NCBI RefSeq assembly: GCF_000972845.2
Contig: NC_040019.1
Location: forward strand, 8,043,774-8,107,773
From: Larimichthys crocea
Lineage: Eukaryota; Chordata; Actinopteri; Sciaenidae
Direction of reading: 5' to 3'
DNA length: 64,000 nucleotides
Both the position numbers and the translations under genes were made by a program. Position 1 is the stretch's first letter, and each line of letters starts with the position of its first letter. This document shows, one piece after another, positions 14,901 to 28,800 of this stretch. The notes under the pieces were generated by a model, which searched no databases, was not told where the DNA came from, and saw only the letters and a program-made list of their open reading frames with translations.

Positions 14901-16740
14901 GACCTGAGTGACCCTTTCCAAATAGTCAGTCCAAGTCAAAGTTTCCAAAGCTCCTCATTTCTTCTACAAGTTTGTATTGACAGTATTTTCTTTTAACGTT
15001 GTCTGGATGACCGTCATTTCGCTGAATCACAGACACAACAGGGGCTTAATGACGACCTTACATCAATAGTTTCCATTAGAAATAAGCACTGGATGTTTAT
15101 AGAAGGAATCATCGAGCAGAGTCACAGTAAAACCTCCTGAAACATTATAACTTCTCACTTCTGTAATAAGCATATCACTATCAATATAAGTCACATTAAT
15201 GAGGTCTATTGTGCTGAGAACAGTGAAAACTGATGACAGAACATCCACAACACATTAGACATCAAGTCCAGGCTGACCAGACCATCCTGGCTTCAGCTGC
15301 TTCTCTATCACATTTTCACAAAATGCACTTCAGACCATAAATGCTCTGGTAATTTTACATGTCGACATCATGTGTAAACAGAAACCAAAGTCGATTTTTC
15401 CACAAAAGATGCTCTGGAAATTTGCCAACTCAAGACCTGGAAGGATTTCTGTAGATTTCTCAAGAGTGAGCAGAAATAGCATTTCAAGGCAAAGAAGATT
15501 ATTGTGTACTGACTCACCAATAATGTGAGTCCATCTCTTGCACAGTATGTTGTTACAATGGAGATAAGGTCTCCCATCCAAATCACAGGGGGACAATCAT
15601 TCAAATCTATTCAAATACAAAGCATCACAGCTTGCTTATGAAGCTACAATTATTATTATGTGAGAAACCTTAAAGGCATTCTTTAAGTTTTACTGACATT
15701 GATGTTGGAGTTGGACCACTGACAGTGCAGAAGATAGATATATATATAGATATTATATTGCAAGAGTGTATGTCATAGGGAAAACTAATTAAATAAGTTG
15801 TCAGGGAATGTTTTGCAGATAAGTTCTGCATGAACATTTTGTATTGACTCATACATAACTGCACAAAGAGAAAAGTGTATATACTTGACTTATCTTTTAC
15901 AACCAAATACAACTAATCCATGCAGACTTCATGGATTTGATTAAACATTAAACAGACAGAAGTTGAGCACAAGCAGTAGCCTGATAAACTGAAAATGGGA
16001 TCATTTAAGCACTACTTCTATATTTAATCTCATATTTTACAGTTCAATTTCTTACATAACAAAATCAGATGTAACAGTTTACAGTGCTAATGACAAAAAC
16101 ATTGCATTAATTACAACTGTGTCTTTACATGTATGTGGCTAATATCCGCATTGATAAAGCTCCAACGGTGACGCAAAAACAAAGTTTAATGCTTTGACGT
16201 CTTCACCATCACCCCACGAATACATACACACTGTGTGCACTCATATATCTTGTCTGCATATACAGCATATAGAGGATCCATCACCTGTCTTCCTGTAACG
16301 TACATACGCATATGCTGAATATTCGTATATCATATATTCTGTGTGAGAATCTGCAATAACAGCTTTTGAATGCTGAGCTCTGACACCACTGTGCAAGATA
16401 AGCTCTCTCTATTTTATCTGTATCACGCAGATTTATTGTCCCAAGGAAAGCTCTGTATCAGTGGGACCAATGTTTCCTTTCAGTCAGGGGAGAGTCAAGC
16501 TGAACAAGGATGAACACTTTCATAAATCCTCTCCCTCTTCATTCCCATTTTATTCTTATATGTCCTCCTTACCTGCCTCCCTTTCCCTCTCCCTTTTTTC
16601 CCCGCTCATCCTTCTTATCACTCATACATACATTGCTGCTACATATAGCTTGGTAAGTGGCTGCCTAGATAGGTAGACAACCGGGAGTTTTACTAGGCGA
16701 TATTTTTGCTATGAAGCAACAGGGAAGGACAAGAGGTGGT
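11981..16740. other. intron 1 block: simple repeats and unique sequence, no gene seen
   Basis: This block holds a short CA run at 12219-12235, a purine-rich low-complexity stretch at about 12385-12590, C/T-rich sequence at 13400-13450, and long unique AT-rich DNA from 13900 to 16400. The segment 14420-14640 is listed as a candidate regulatory element. No open frame shows a recognisable domain. Confidence 0.7.
14420..14640. promoter_or_regulatory. candidate conserved intronic element with OTX/PITX-like site
   Basis: This non-repetitive block contains TAATCCC at 14507-14513, matching the bicoid-type core (TAATCC) used by OTX, PITX and GSC factors, preceded by GGATAAG. It also has TAATTGC near 14622. 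The surrounding composition is balanced and free of simple repeats. It is a plausible enhancer, by motif content only. Confidence 0.25.
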
Positions 16741-16910
16741 TTTCAGCTGAGTGGTCAAGCAGAATAATAAACCACTCAGCTGTCATGTCAATTGAAGCAG
16801 GATAAATAGACTGTCAATCAGATCCACCTATAAATGTGCACTGAGCACACCTACCCATTATATTGAGTGAGCATTAATCAATGGTAATGACTTCCTTTAG
16901 TCAATACTTG
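16741..16910. promoter_or_regulatory. candidate enhancer with E-box inverted repeat and PBX-MEIS site
   Basis: This block starts with a perfect 12-bp inverted repeat (16744-16755 and 16771-16782, 15-nt spacer), each arm carrying a CAGCTG E-box. It is followed by CTGTCAATCA at 16811-16820, the exact reverse complement of the PBX-MEIS decamer TGATTGACAG. GCATTAATCAATGGTAATGAC near 16871-16891 adds ATTA cores. Motif identities are direct; enhancer function is inferred. Confidence 0.4.
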
Positions 16911-19900
16911 TTAGTATTGGACCCATAGATCCCAGTGGTTTAAATCAATATGTATGGCTGTTGTTTTAAAAGCAAAATCCTTTAGAAGCTTCATGGGAAA
17001 CAGGCAAACAGAGCACAGGCCTCCCTTCCACTCTAATGTCTCTTTCCAGCCAAGTGCTTTATACACTAATGTGTCTACACACATTGTCCGCAGGGCCCCA
17101 TCTAACGCTTGGCTGCAGCAGGTATTTATTGATTACTGGTAGGGCCCAGTGACCCCTCCCCCGCTCGGTCCTATCTGGTCCTCTCTGTTGGGGCGTGCTA
17201 AGCACAGTCATATTTCATCTCCAGGGAATCCTGCCATCACACAACCTAGCAGGGGAGGAGAAGTCACGAAAAAAACAGGCAGACATTCCCTGAAGTTAAA
17301 AAGTCAAGTTGCTCCAATGTTAACCTCCCAATCAGTTCACAGCTCATGGTCATTCATTTGCAGGCCAGAATCACAGAGCCCACACGCACACTAAAGCTGC
17401 CAAATAAACCAGATAAATAATTCAATCAGGGCATTATAGAGCAGTCCAATTCATGGGTCTTATCTTTAGTATGTGATGTAATTGGAAAAATGAATCTGCA
17501 CAAATTGATCTATCCCACTGCGGTGAAGTGTAAACACACAGCTGAGAAGAAAGCAGCTGTAGTACTGAGGAGTGGGCCTAGAGATAAGCATTAGCATTTC
17601 TTAGTATCTACCAAGTAATGGAAATTCACACAATAAACATTACCCTATGTTTTCCCTTCCCCCCTTCATCTTCCGTATCTCCTGGAGTGACCTTAGGTTA
17701 AGCCTGACAGTAAAGAGGAGACTCTCATATAAAAATAGCACATAGTATAAGCAATAATTAAGTTGTGTAATCAATTTCAGAGCAGTACTAATTTTCTCTT
17801 CCCGTCTTTGTACAGCCAGTCATGTCTTTCTCTTTGGGGGTGTTTACATGTTCTCTCTGGTGCTTATCCCTGACCTTCACTTGGTCCTCTCTGGCTGCAC
17901 TCTGGCAGGAGGCAGCTGGTGGTTGCCAGGGTCATGCTAGGCCTTGGCCACTGTCTGTCCAGTCACATCACAGCGCCAGCAAAGACAAGGTCAAAGCATC
18001 ATGACAATTAAGGCTCAAATATTTGAAAATGATCAAATGGAAGTTTAAATTGGTTTTCATACTGATTTTATGTCACCACATGTGTAAATGTTGCAGTGTT
18101 TCCCGCCTCAAGAATAAACTGTCCGCTGCAGTATTAAAAGTCCTCTTGCAAACAAAGATCGGTCTTTGGGTAATTGAAATGGAAGAAAATAAATCTAAAT
18201 GAGCTGCAGAAAATAAGCCAAATTCCATCTAAGTAAAAAATCCATACACGAAGAATCGAATCTTTGCACTTGATATTGCATTTTTAAAACCAGTTTTCCA
18301 ATTTTCTTGGACTAATCTGCATTCTTTGAATTACAAAATAAATAATGAATCCTGGTTATTATGGGACAGAGTTAGGATAGCTATGAGATGGCTGAGTGAT
18401 CTTTGAGATCTTTGAGAAGAGATAGCATCAAAGTGAAATTGAAGTCAGCACTATCTGTTAAACTGGTTAAGATGTACAAGATCAAAACATGGAACATATA
18501 TGTGTGAAGACCAATGAAGGTTTTTCATCTCAGGAGAAAAAGGTCACAGTGCTTTCATGCACAAATAAGTAATTATCACTGGCAATTAGACAGCATTGAG
18601 CTGTTTTCCATTCCTTTTATTTAGTCTTTTATGTGTTTGTGTGTAAGCTGGTTAGCTGTACATCCTTAAAGTGGTCATTAATTGAAAGCTTTTTAATGCA
18701 TGATGAAGTACAATCTTTTTCTATTTATTCTCATTTTGGGATCTCGTTATTTTATCACTCTTATTCCCATGCACCACAATCTGTTTTTGTGCTCACTCTC
18801 CAGCAGTTATGGTGTTTCAACATCCTCTCTGCAGTGTATATCCACCCCCCCTCCCCTATTTGCTCCCTCCTGGATGAAAAGCCATTTTGGTGGTTGATTG
18901 GAGAATGATGCTGCTACTTAGAGAGTCACTCCATCAGCACCGAGGGAGGAGAGGAGAGCGCAAGGAGAGAGAGAAAAGCTCAGGAGGAGTAGTGGCTCCC
19001 TGGGGCGCTGTAGCTGTGATGGGTGAGCTGTCAAACGCCCCATTGTCCAAATTACCCAGCAAGCACCATGTCACCACCCGGGACTAATTTACGGTGCGGT
19101 GCGGTACGGAACAGACATCGCTCTATGAGTACAGTCCGCAGGAGAGACAAGAGAGGGAAAGGGATGTAAGGGAGGAGTGGGGGGTCCAAACTAACACCTT
19201 CCAAAGAGGTATAACAGGGCTTCAAACACACAGTCCCAATAGAAAACCCCAATTAACTTCATGCAGGTTTTCTGTTTACTGTCTTTATGCTTCAAGTCCT
19301 CAATGACAGGTGTCAATATGAATATGTGTCATGCTCCTGTACCTCCCCGCCCACCCAGCGCCTGCCAAACACACACAGTCACTGATGCACAAACACTTTA
19401 ATACAGTTTTAAAGCAGCCATTGCATACAGAAGCATCTTGCTTGACTTCACTCACAGTTATAACGACTGGTCCTTTTAGCACAAACTGGCATGCCCATTC
19501 ACTTGTCACATGTCACACCCCTGGGTGCCCAAAGCCAGACAGGGCCATCGCCCTACCCCATACCGACCGGTGGGCTGTGGAGTGGAGCAGTTCTTGTCAG
19601 AGAAGACGTGTCACACTCTCTGACCCCTCACTGTGCCCAATAGCTTGATGCGATGCCTCTACTTCGGCTAATTGGTCCAGAGCAGCGGGCAGCCTCATTC
19701 TGCCACCAGTGAAAGGCCAAAGGATCAAAATGCAAAACATACAAGCAGAAGATGACAACAGCAACACAGAATCATCTCATCAAAAATAAGATTACAGATC
19801 ACCATTATACCAACAGTATAAATTCTACAAATAATTGCAAACTGTTTATATTTGACAGAATATTTCAACATTTCTTTCATACTGTAACTGAAGACTGCAT

Positions 19901-22900
19901 GAGAAAGGTTCACTCAAATTTATCTCACATCTGCATCAAATTCACATCTGGGATTCATTATATGGTGAGACAAAAACTCAAAATGGAGTTAGAACAGTGA
20001 CTTTAACATTTTGGCATCAAAAATAAAATGTGGCACTCTAAACACAACCTGAACTAAAAGAGTAAAAACTGGCATTACCCACTTGTATTGGAAAAAGTTG
20101 TATTGGCACTGAAACAAGTATCACTGAAAAATAAAAATTCTGATGTATTGACAATCTGTATTTTTGCTCATGTTTCACTTGCAATGCCAAATTTTATTAT
20201 GATGCCAAAATTTGAAGTCACTCTTCTAGCTTCATATTTTACTAGCACACCAGTGTCAAACATAAGAGCTGCAACACTGAAATAGACAAATGAGCAGATT
20301 CATAGAGACAGCTGAAAAAAGATCTTTCACCAGTCATCACGCAGATCATCACTACAAGTACTTTGCAAACAGGGGCTAAAATATAAAAAGTAATTTGTCT
20401 GTGTTGAATTACAACCCTGAATAGAAAATCTGGTGATCTGCTTAACAGATTTACTTACACAAAGCTGCAGAGGTGGCCTGTACAGTACAAGCTGAAGCTC
20501 TTTGGGTTGTAGTTACTAGCTAGGTTGCAAAATAGGTTTCCAGCATAAATAAATAGTATACAAAACATACCAATGCTCGTGCAAAAATTAAAAAGACATC
20601 ACAAAAATGAAAGGAAAGGTTCACATTTTAGTGTTTATATCTCATTTAGCCATGCCTTGGCATGTGGAAATTGTTAATTTAGACAAATGTGTTTTCTGTG
20701 TTGTAGACTTGAAAACATGTGAACCCAGCCTTTAAGGCAGTGATCACCTACCGACCTTTCATCTGAATTTTGAATATAACAGCTTGGTGTGCAGCTCAGA
20801 ACTCCACAACTTTGAATTGTATTGCTCCTGTGTGCAGCTGGTGTAAATTTCTTTCAGTCATCATGACCTAATGCGACATGCAACATAAACAGCCATTCTT
20901 CATTATGATTTTCATAGCAATACATTTACTTTTAATTCACATTTTAAATGCAGGACTTCTGAATTTAATGGACCATTTTATGATACTGATATTTTTACTA
21001 ATTATCCGATCATTCCTCCATAGAATGTATGTGTTCTCAATACAAGAATGAGTATCAGAGTATGTACAGTATCAACACCCCCACGTATACACACACACAC
21101 ACTTCACACTTACACAACTCACAGATATATCCAGAAGCACTCAAACCTCCGACCGTCCTCACACAAAAAATCCCTGGCAGCACTTTATCTGAAGGACACT
21201 ACAGACTGGAAGTGTGTCAGAATATGTGAAACGCAGTCCCCAGAGCACAGTCTATTCTCCATGTCTGTCACTGAATCTGGTTGCCTGCTTATTCCCCTGA
21301 CACACACACACACACACACACATACATACACAACCTTCATACACAACCTTCATACACGCATCAACCTCTTAAATTGCATTCTCGCCATCTCGTCAATCAA
21401 ATTGCAAGCTGAAAAACCGTGAAAGCGTGTTTTAAGAAGTTCTCCCTTTTCTTTAACTGATCTCTCTCTAGAACTGTATCCCTTCTCGTGACCCAAACCG
21501 TGCTGCTGTGCTGAATAAAAGGTACCTGCAGCCATCTACTACCTTAGATGGGATGGGAAATGACAAGATCAGGATTTACTGTATGTCGTAATACACCAAA
21601 CATGGGTGTATGCTCTAATGCAGGCCCTGATGGTGCAACTGTGTGTGTGTGTGTGCGTGGGAGGGTGTTTACGTGTGTGTACATGTGTCCGTGTGTGATG
21701 GATGAATTAATGTGACAAGGCAGATGTAATGCAGAACCATAAATCTTAGCCCGGGGATCAGCAGAGGGAGAGCAGGGGGTGATATATTAAAGGGCACACA
21801 CACACACGCATCCACACACCACCGTTATGATGCTGATAATAAAAACAAGACCCTAGCCGCAATAGCCAGCTAATAGACATGACTCTATATCTGGCCCTGA
21901 GGGTTATGACATGCACATGCACATGCACACGCACAGACACACACACGAACACATGCACGTGGCACCACAGACACACAAACACGCACAAAATCACAGAGTC
22001 TATCCCCTTTTCCAGCAATTTATTATGCTACATTGAGCCCAACAGCTTAAGTGTTTGATATCACTGTAATACTGTTAAAATCTTAATACTGTAACAGAAG
22101 CTTGCTATCGCGCAACGTGCTAATTCTTTTACTTACTGTGTAAAGGGCATTGTATGGGGTTCTACAAAAAAAGCATGACAGTGTGTCTGTTGAGAATACT
22201 GTTATGAAAAAAACACATATATGAAGCTGGCTAATGTTATTGTAAGTTCTAACAAGCCTTGTTATTAAATCACCCTGACCAGCTGATCTGTAATCAGATT
22301 TTCTCAACAGGCTGCTCAGAAAAGTCTGACAGCTGTCCCTATCAGAATCAGATGGTCTTTTATTGTAAATGCTCCACTAATTCATTCTTTGAGTTTTTTA
22401 TTGTGCAGACCTGACTGTTGGTTCTTATCATGGCTGCTATTATTATATTACAATAAAAGCTTATCTACCTACATTTACCTTCAGGTAGATTCATAATAAT
22501 TATTTCTATGGATCTCTATGGATTCTGGCACTGGAAACACATGCTTGTAGACAGTGCTTTCATGATTCTGACTTACATCAGAGAGTCATCACACTTGCAC
22601 ACATGTAGTAGGCTAAGCTCCTTTAGCTGCAGACTTTTTTTCCCCCCCGTGGCAACACTTGATATTCAGCGCATGTAGAAATACATCTCATTGGTTCTTG
22701 CATCCTTGTAACTGCAACATGCATTAAAGACATTTTCCCACGTATGAAGATACTTTTGTCTACAGTATTTTGCTATATTTGGCGCGTTTGCTAAGCTCAC
22801 TAAAAACAGAAAAGCTGGAATTAAGCAGGAAATGCGACATGTTTGTCCGCCTCATAATGGTTTTTGCGGCGCAGAATTTTTCCCTTGTATTTCGTGACCA

Positions 22901-25754
22901 CTTCTCTTTCTTCCTGCATGTTTATTCAAGGGTACCAGGATGCTTAATTGGTTTATGCCTAAAATGAAAAGGGCTTTGTAAGCATTCAAAGGAGTCGCTG
23001 CAACATGCTGGTTTCTGCACAGAGCCTACAGCAGGTACATGTACAATTGCAGGGGGGTTGTGGCTTTGTTGCCAAGGGTTGGAGGGAGAAACAGGATGCA
23101 CTCTTATGTGCCAAAGCCTTTATTATTTTATACAATACTCTTCATCAAAATCACCAAGTCTTGTACCTCGAAATACTGTGCCGGGTTTGGCAAATCAACA
23201 TACCATGCTTGTTATACTGGCTTCGACAGGAACAACAAGAAAGCTGTTGTCTCAGCTCATTTCACATGGTTCCTTTCCCTTGTAACATTGGCTCGCAGAG
23301 GAATGACAACATAGCTGCTATTACACATTGGATAGGGTATCATATTCACATTGGCTCTTATGCAGTTCGCTACATCATATCCAGCTTGGATGATCGATTG
23401 CATCCTTGCTAAGCCAAATAGACGCTTCTCCCTGATTTCACTGCCCTGCCTGCCTTCAGCTCCTATGTGTGGTTATATAGCATCCAGAAAAGACCTGTAT
23501 GGACAAATCTAATTGTGCTGCCTTTAGAAATAAGCCTACACACACATAAACACAGATATTGTCACTGTGACCAAGTTTAAACATGGTATCAGAGCATCAG
23601 ATATATCCGGACTCTGGCTGAATCTGGCTGAGATAGATAGAGGCAGGTCACACCGAGAAACAGAGTGCATCTTAAATATATCTTGCGACCACTTAGGATT
23701 GGATTTCACTGCCCAGTTTACGTTTACAGTTTTATTCTCTGCAGAGAAAACCTGTATACTAGATTCAACTACTCATTCAAAAAGCCAAAAGTAAAAGTTG
23801 AAAACTGAAGTGTGCTTTTACAAATCAGAGCAACAGAGAGAGGGAGAAACAAGAAACAAGATGGAAACTCGCCTCCGGTAAAGACTTTGTTTTTTTCTGC
23901 TTTGGAGCTTTGTCTTGCCGTGCAAATACTGCAAAGATGAGGCTGTTCTTTATATGTGGTCCCATGCATCCCCAGCCACGTCAGAATGAGGCTTGAGTGA
24001 TCATATCACATCTGACGTGTTCTCATTACATTTTAGGTGCATTCATATTTGTATTTAGAGTTGTCCCCATGTGACTAGAGCCACAAACACACAGACTCAG
24101 TTACAGTTACAAACAGACAGTTAGACACATACAGATGAGTGTCAAAGAAAAGAGACCTGAATAAATGAGTCGAAATACATAACAAATGCAAATGTTTCCA
24201 TACGGGGCACAAGAGCTCGCTGAAGTGTTTGATGAGCTTGAAAAAATATTTACAATGCCTTCAGTTCTCCAACCCAGTTGAACACCTATGAGACCGACTT
24301 GTTAATGCTCTCCACCACCATTGTAAAAACACCCAGTGAGGGAATACTTCTAGAAGAATGGTGTTCTTCCCCCAGTAGAGCTTCAGCTTCTGGCTCGTGG
24401 TTGTCTACCTGTGCCTGTGCTTGTGGTAATACCTTAGTTTACATAGAGACAGTGTCACTCACTTTACAATACAGTTTGGGAAATTTCCTGATATTGGTGC
24501 CTATAAAAATATTACAAACCTATAAACCTGTTATAATATACACAATTTTGTCACATTGATCTATAGTCCAAAACTGAATACACACAATACAAACTCTCAC
24601 ATACAATCTCCATGTGTGCACATGCATGCACACAAGACATACACAAGCCTCACACCTGTTAATGGATGTGTTAAGAGGCAGAAACGCTTGGTGGGATGGA
24701 GGGAAGTTATAGTGTGTGTGTGTGTGTGTGTGTGTTTGTTTTGTGTGTGTGTGTGTGTCTGAGGGGGGTTGACTGCATTAGGGAATCACACACCCAGCTC
24801 CACTCACCAGGGGACTTCTGTCAGCCTGTGATTTTACCCTGTACCCCTCCCAGCTCTCTCACCTCCTCTGCTACTCACTACCGAAATAGGTCAACCACAT
24901 ATAATGCAGGGGCAATGAGGAGCAAGTATGTGCCCCCCCTCACCCCCACTACCCACTCCGCCCTGTCCCTCTGCAATCTCCCCACCCGTTACCTTAACTG
25001 TCCGGCAAGCAAAAGCAAGCTATGGCCCCCCATGGATACACAGGGGCTGGCTGCGGAGAGACAGGCACAGCCAGCCACAACATCCCAATCTCCCAGCCAC
25101 AACAGCCATTTACACAACCACGCCTGAACACACCGGATTCCAGCGTGTCGCATGGAAGGTGCACACTCCACAAGACAAATTCGCACCAGTGGTTTAAAAT
25201 GCTCATCTCTGCTAAATTAAATGAGATGGGGAAAATTTAATAATGGATATTGTGTGTATTGTGTGGAACTGCTTGCAATCACAAAATGGTTCATCACTGT
25301 CACTCTCCTTGGGAGCATGAGATGGAGGAGGAGTGAGGTGGAGGTTAACTGAGAAATATCCAGCAATATTGCAACATTCAAGGGACACTCCACCAATTTT
25401 GCATGTCAAAGTTAATTTAATAACCACAGGGAGTAATACATAGTCTATATAACACAGCTGCATTATGTCTTCTGTGTCATCACCCAGGTATCTTGAACTT
25501 CTTGCAGGTCTAACAGAATACACTACTGAGTCACGTTATGGGAAATGTACGTTCTAGTGTTAGATCCATGTTGCTTCTGCTGTGTTAACTGTGACCCTTT
25601 TTATGTCTTTACAATTCCCCCAACTCTATGGAAGTGTAATTCTGAACTAAATGGCTAGAGTACTTTTTTTTAACCTAAGCATTGATGGTATATTAGACAT
25701 CTATGCACCATTAATCAAACCAGGTAACAGATGCCATTCTATAGTGTCTTCATA
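16911..25754. other. intron 1 block: unique sequence with scattered CA/GT repeats, no gene seen
   Basis: Mostly unique sequence. It contains CA runs at 21301-21322, a CA-rich hexanucleotide-like stretch at about 21905-21985, a GT run at 24712-24758, and a C-rich segment at about 24930-25020. At 22340-22370 the phrase CAGAATCAGATGG followed by TTTATTG resembles a fragment of a dispersed fish repeat, but it is too short to classify. Overlapping open frames near 23005-23412 have no recognisable domain. Confidence 0.65.
24712..24758. repeat. interrupted (GT)n microsatellite
   Basis: Two GT blocks separated by a short TTTGTTTT interruption. It reads as CA-rich RNA in the unc5c transcript. Confidence 0.95.
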
Positions 25755-25897
25755 GCCAAATTTTTACAGTGCATGTGGTGTAACCACAACACTGCTGGTT
25801 GAACTCCAAACAGGGACCTTTGTTGCATGTCATACTCCTCAGGTTTCCTGTCTGCCTCTCAGCTATCAGTCTCTTCAATAAAGGCAAAACAATAGAC
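25755..25897 (+). mobile_element. decayed tRNA-derived SINE (teleost type)
   Basis: The order of segments matches a common fish SINE: a tRNA-like part with a B-box-like GGTTGAACTCC at about 25798-25808, then GGGACCTTTGTTGCATGTCAT, a C/T-rich body, and a terminal CAATAAAGGCAAAAC. The A-box half is poorly preserved, so the 5' boundary is approximate. SINEs of this sort are mobilised by LINE machinery. Family assignment is from memory of the consensus wording; the copy is clearly old and diverged. Confidence 0.7.
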
Positions 25898-28800
25898 CAT
25901 TGCTATGTCATTCTGTCTCTCTTCCATTGTTTTGTAATTTACGAGCACTCCTAGAAGAAACTCCCATTGTGGTGATGGTGTTCTTCCCTGGGGGAATCAC
26001 ATTTGTGATTCCTCACCATCAAAATCTACTCTCATGTATACTGTATACAAAAGAATTGTGTTTTTGCTAAATTTGCATCAAGATAGGCTATACCAGAGTA
26101 ACAACACAACAGAGGTTTGGGGTTGAGTACTGGAGTGGACGGACCAGCGGTCATCATAGATTTGGCTCTGTTCCAGAGCATGTAAAAATGGGCATATGAA
26201 TGGAGTAGTTCTATTCACAACCTATGTAAACAGCTTTATTAAACTGTCTTGTTGTTTACTCAGTAGGATGGTTCCTGCAATCCACGTTATTGATTCAAAG
26301 GGTAAATCAAATATGCTGCTATCTCATGTACTCATGTCAGATGCTAAACTATACACGTACAAGTATGCATCTATAGATACAAGTGTGCAAAGTCATAACA
26401 TCAACTACAAAATTCTTCCCGATAGTCCAGATTTCTATCCTCCCTTTCTTCTACTTATCTTACTTCTATCCTTTGCATCTTCCTGCATTCTCAACTCATG
26501 TTGTCTTCCCTCTGCAGTCTCCACTGGCTGTGACCTTTTCTCCAGTGGAACAGGATACTGCCCATCTCTATCTTCCTCATGCATTAATGATCTGTGGTAA
26601 GCTGAGGGCATCTGTCTGACTCCCAGCCTGTCCGCTGTTCACCCACTTCCAAGGACGGAGCTCAGCCAGTGTCGAGCTCAGCCACATTCTCTGTCACCCA
26701 CAGGGAAATTCAGATAAATAGCCACAGATAGCGATAGCTCCACAATCCAGAAAGTGGAGGCTACCCCTTCTCATCTGCACCGCAGTCATCTCTTTGACAC
26801 TCCCCAGTGGCAGATATCTAAAATACTAGAGCAGAAAGATGACAGCAGGCAACAGACATAAAGAAACTCAGCCAATTATCCTGGTTTCGTACAGAACCTC
26901 ACTGCAGATACAAGCAGCTGAACTAACATTCCTCCATGAGGTAGCAATGCCGATTGTTCTTTTTCATACCTTCTATTTGTCAGCATTTAACATATACTAT
27001 GGTAATAAGAACTTAAATGCATTCATCCCCCCTTTCCCAAGCTGCCCTGATGTCCTTTTCCCAGCATATTGCTGTAGCTCTTCCTGAAAGATCCCCAAAG
27101 TGCTCTTCTGGCAAAAGCTCAGTCTTGTCAAGTTTGAGGAGGTAAAAACTGAGATAAAGTGATCTTGTAAATCCCGCTGCAGCCCATTCAATTGGCTGTA
27201 CATTTGTAAAATGGTACCAGTGATTAGTTCTCAAGTTCTTCTTAATGTAATTTCATTGGTTAGAAAAGCCCTCTGCGTTTCCAGCCTTTTTCTGAGCCAA
27301 ATCCATTCTCAGGACCTCAGTAAGCCTGATGAGATCATGTGCAGCATCTTGGCTTCTTGCATCTATGGTCAACTTTTTTGAGTCACGTCCAAAGCTCATG
27401 GCCATTTGTAAAGTTTAGCTCTCTGTTCACCACAACAATCTGACATGTCTGCCTCATTGCTGCTGCCAATGTACTAATCTCACAACGTTTTTCACTCTGA
27501 CCAATCAATACGACTGTAAGATTCTTACTTTATGCACTAGCAGTGGGATTAAAGTGCAGTTGAAAGTGTTGCCTTCAACAGAAGATATTCTTGTTATTCC
27601 TTTTAAATGTGATGTTCAATTTTTAGCTATTGTATCTTCCACCTGTGCTGATTTGAAATTGTCTGCATTAGAGGCAATTGCACTACAGTATTGAGGGCAT
27701 CTACAGGAGTGCTTCTACCCCCCAAAATCGTCTACCAGGACCCCAGGTGGACATTTTGAGACTCTCCTCTCCACTTTCACAGTTTTAATCCAGCTATGGT
27801 TGTGTTATCAGTGGAGTCAAAGACAGAAAAAAACTTTACAGTGACAAAGACTTTAAAAACACTCCAAAGTGGATTTGGGCTCAAAATGTACTAGCATTGT
27901 TGTCATCAATGTAAAATTGATGCCAGCAGAAAAATGTAAGTATTGCAAGCAATTGGACTACTTCCTATCCTAGCTGCCCTATCAGCAACTTATTCCAATT
28001 ACTTTTTAGTTTGTTTACAATGATGTTTTTCAAACTAATTTGCTTTCAACTATACTGCACAGTAGATTGGTGTAATAGTAATTGGCTGTCTTCCCTCTGG
28101 TGCTCACAGAAAAGAGAGACATTTGCTGATACAAACATTCTTACAGTAGGTTATACAGCAGGAATATCATGGCAGGAGCTTAAAATTCACTAATATTTCT
28201 TTTTACGGGAACAATGATGAGCCGCTTGGCCTAACAGAGGGTTATTGTAATCAGTTTCTCTGGTGTATGTATCTCACCCTGTCACCTGCTAGGACTCATT
28301 CCCTAAAACCCTAAGATGCATTCTGACAGCTGCAGAAATCCTCATCTGGGGAGGAGGGATGAAAAGATTCCTTCTGTGCACCTCCCTGCCGTTCTCTACC
28401 CAAATATTTGACTTTGCCTGTGATCCGTAGCCCTTGAAGGCTTCTGTTGGGCTTTTCCACGCGACTGATCTCTGTTCTCAAAGCAGGTGTTTAAAACACA
28501 ACTGACACAGAAGCCTCACTAGTAAACCAGAGCAGAAAAAAGACAGAGAGCAATAAAGAGAGAAAAAGAAGAAAAATATTTAAAAATGCTTGTAATGTTT
28601 TAACTATTACTATACTGTATGTTATTTATTTTATATATAAAATTCAATAAATAAGGCTAGGCTCAAAGGTTAAATTAGACATGACAACCACATCAGATAG
28701 TGCTGTGTCTAGCTGCCATGCTGATGCAACTCCCTGGGGTGCCTGTCTATGGCGAGCCCTTGATGTCACCGTTACACACTCCTACACAAATGGCCTTCAG

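Noticed and set aside
19003..19024. Possible RE1/NRSF silencer (GGCGCTGTAGCTGTGATGG)
   Set aside because: Only the left half resembles the motif; the right half has too many mismatches.
21301..21356. CRISPR-like or minisatellite array
   Set aside because: A CA run followed by a two-copy ACAACCTTCATAC duplication; no repeat-spacer structure, and the genome is eukaryotic.
23005..23412. Overlapping open frames in all three plus-strand frames
   Set aside because: Openness in several frames at once reflects composition rather than coding; no domain seen.
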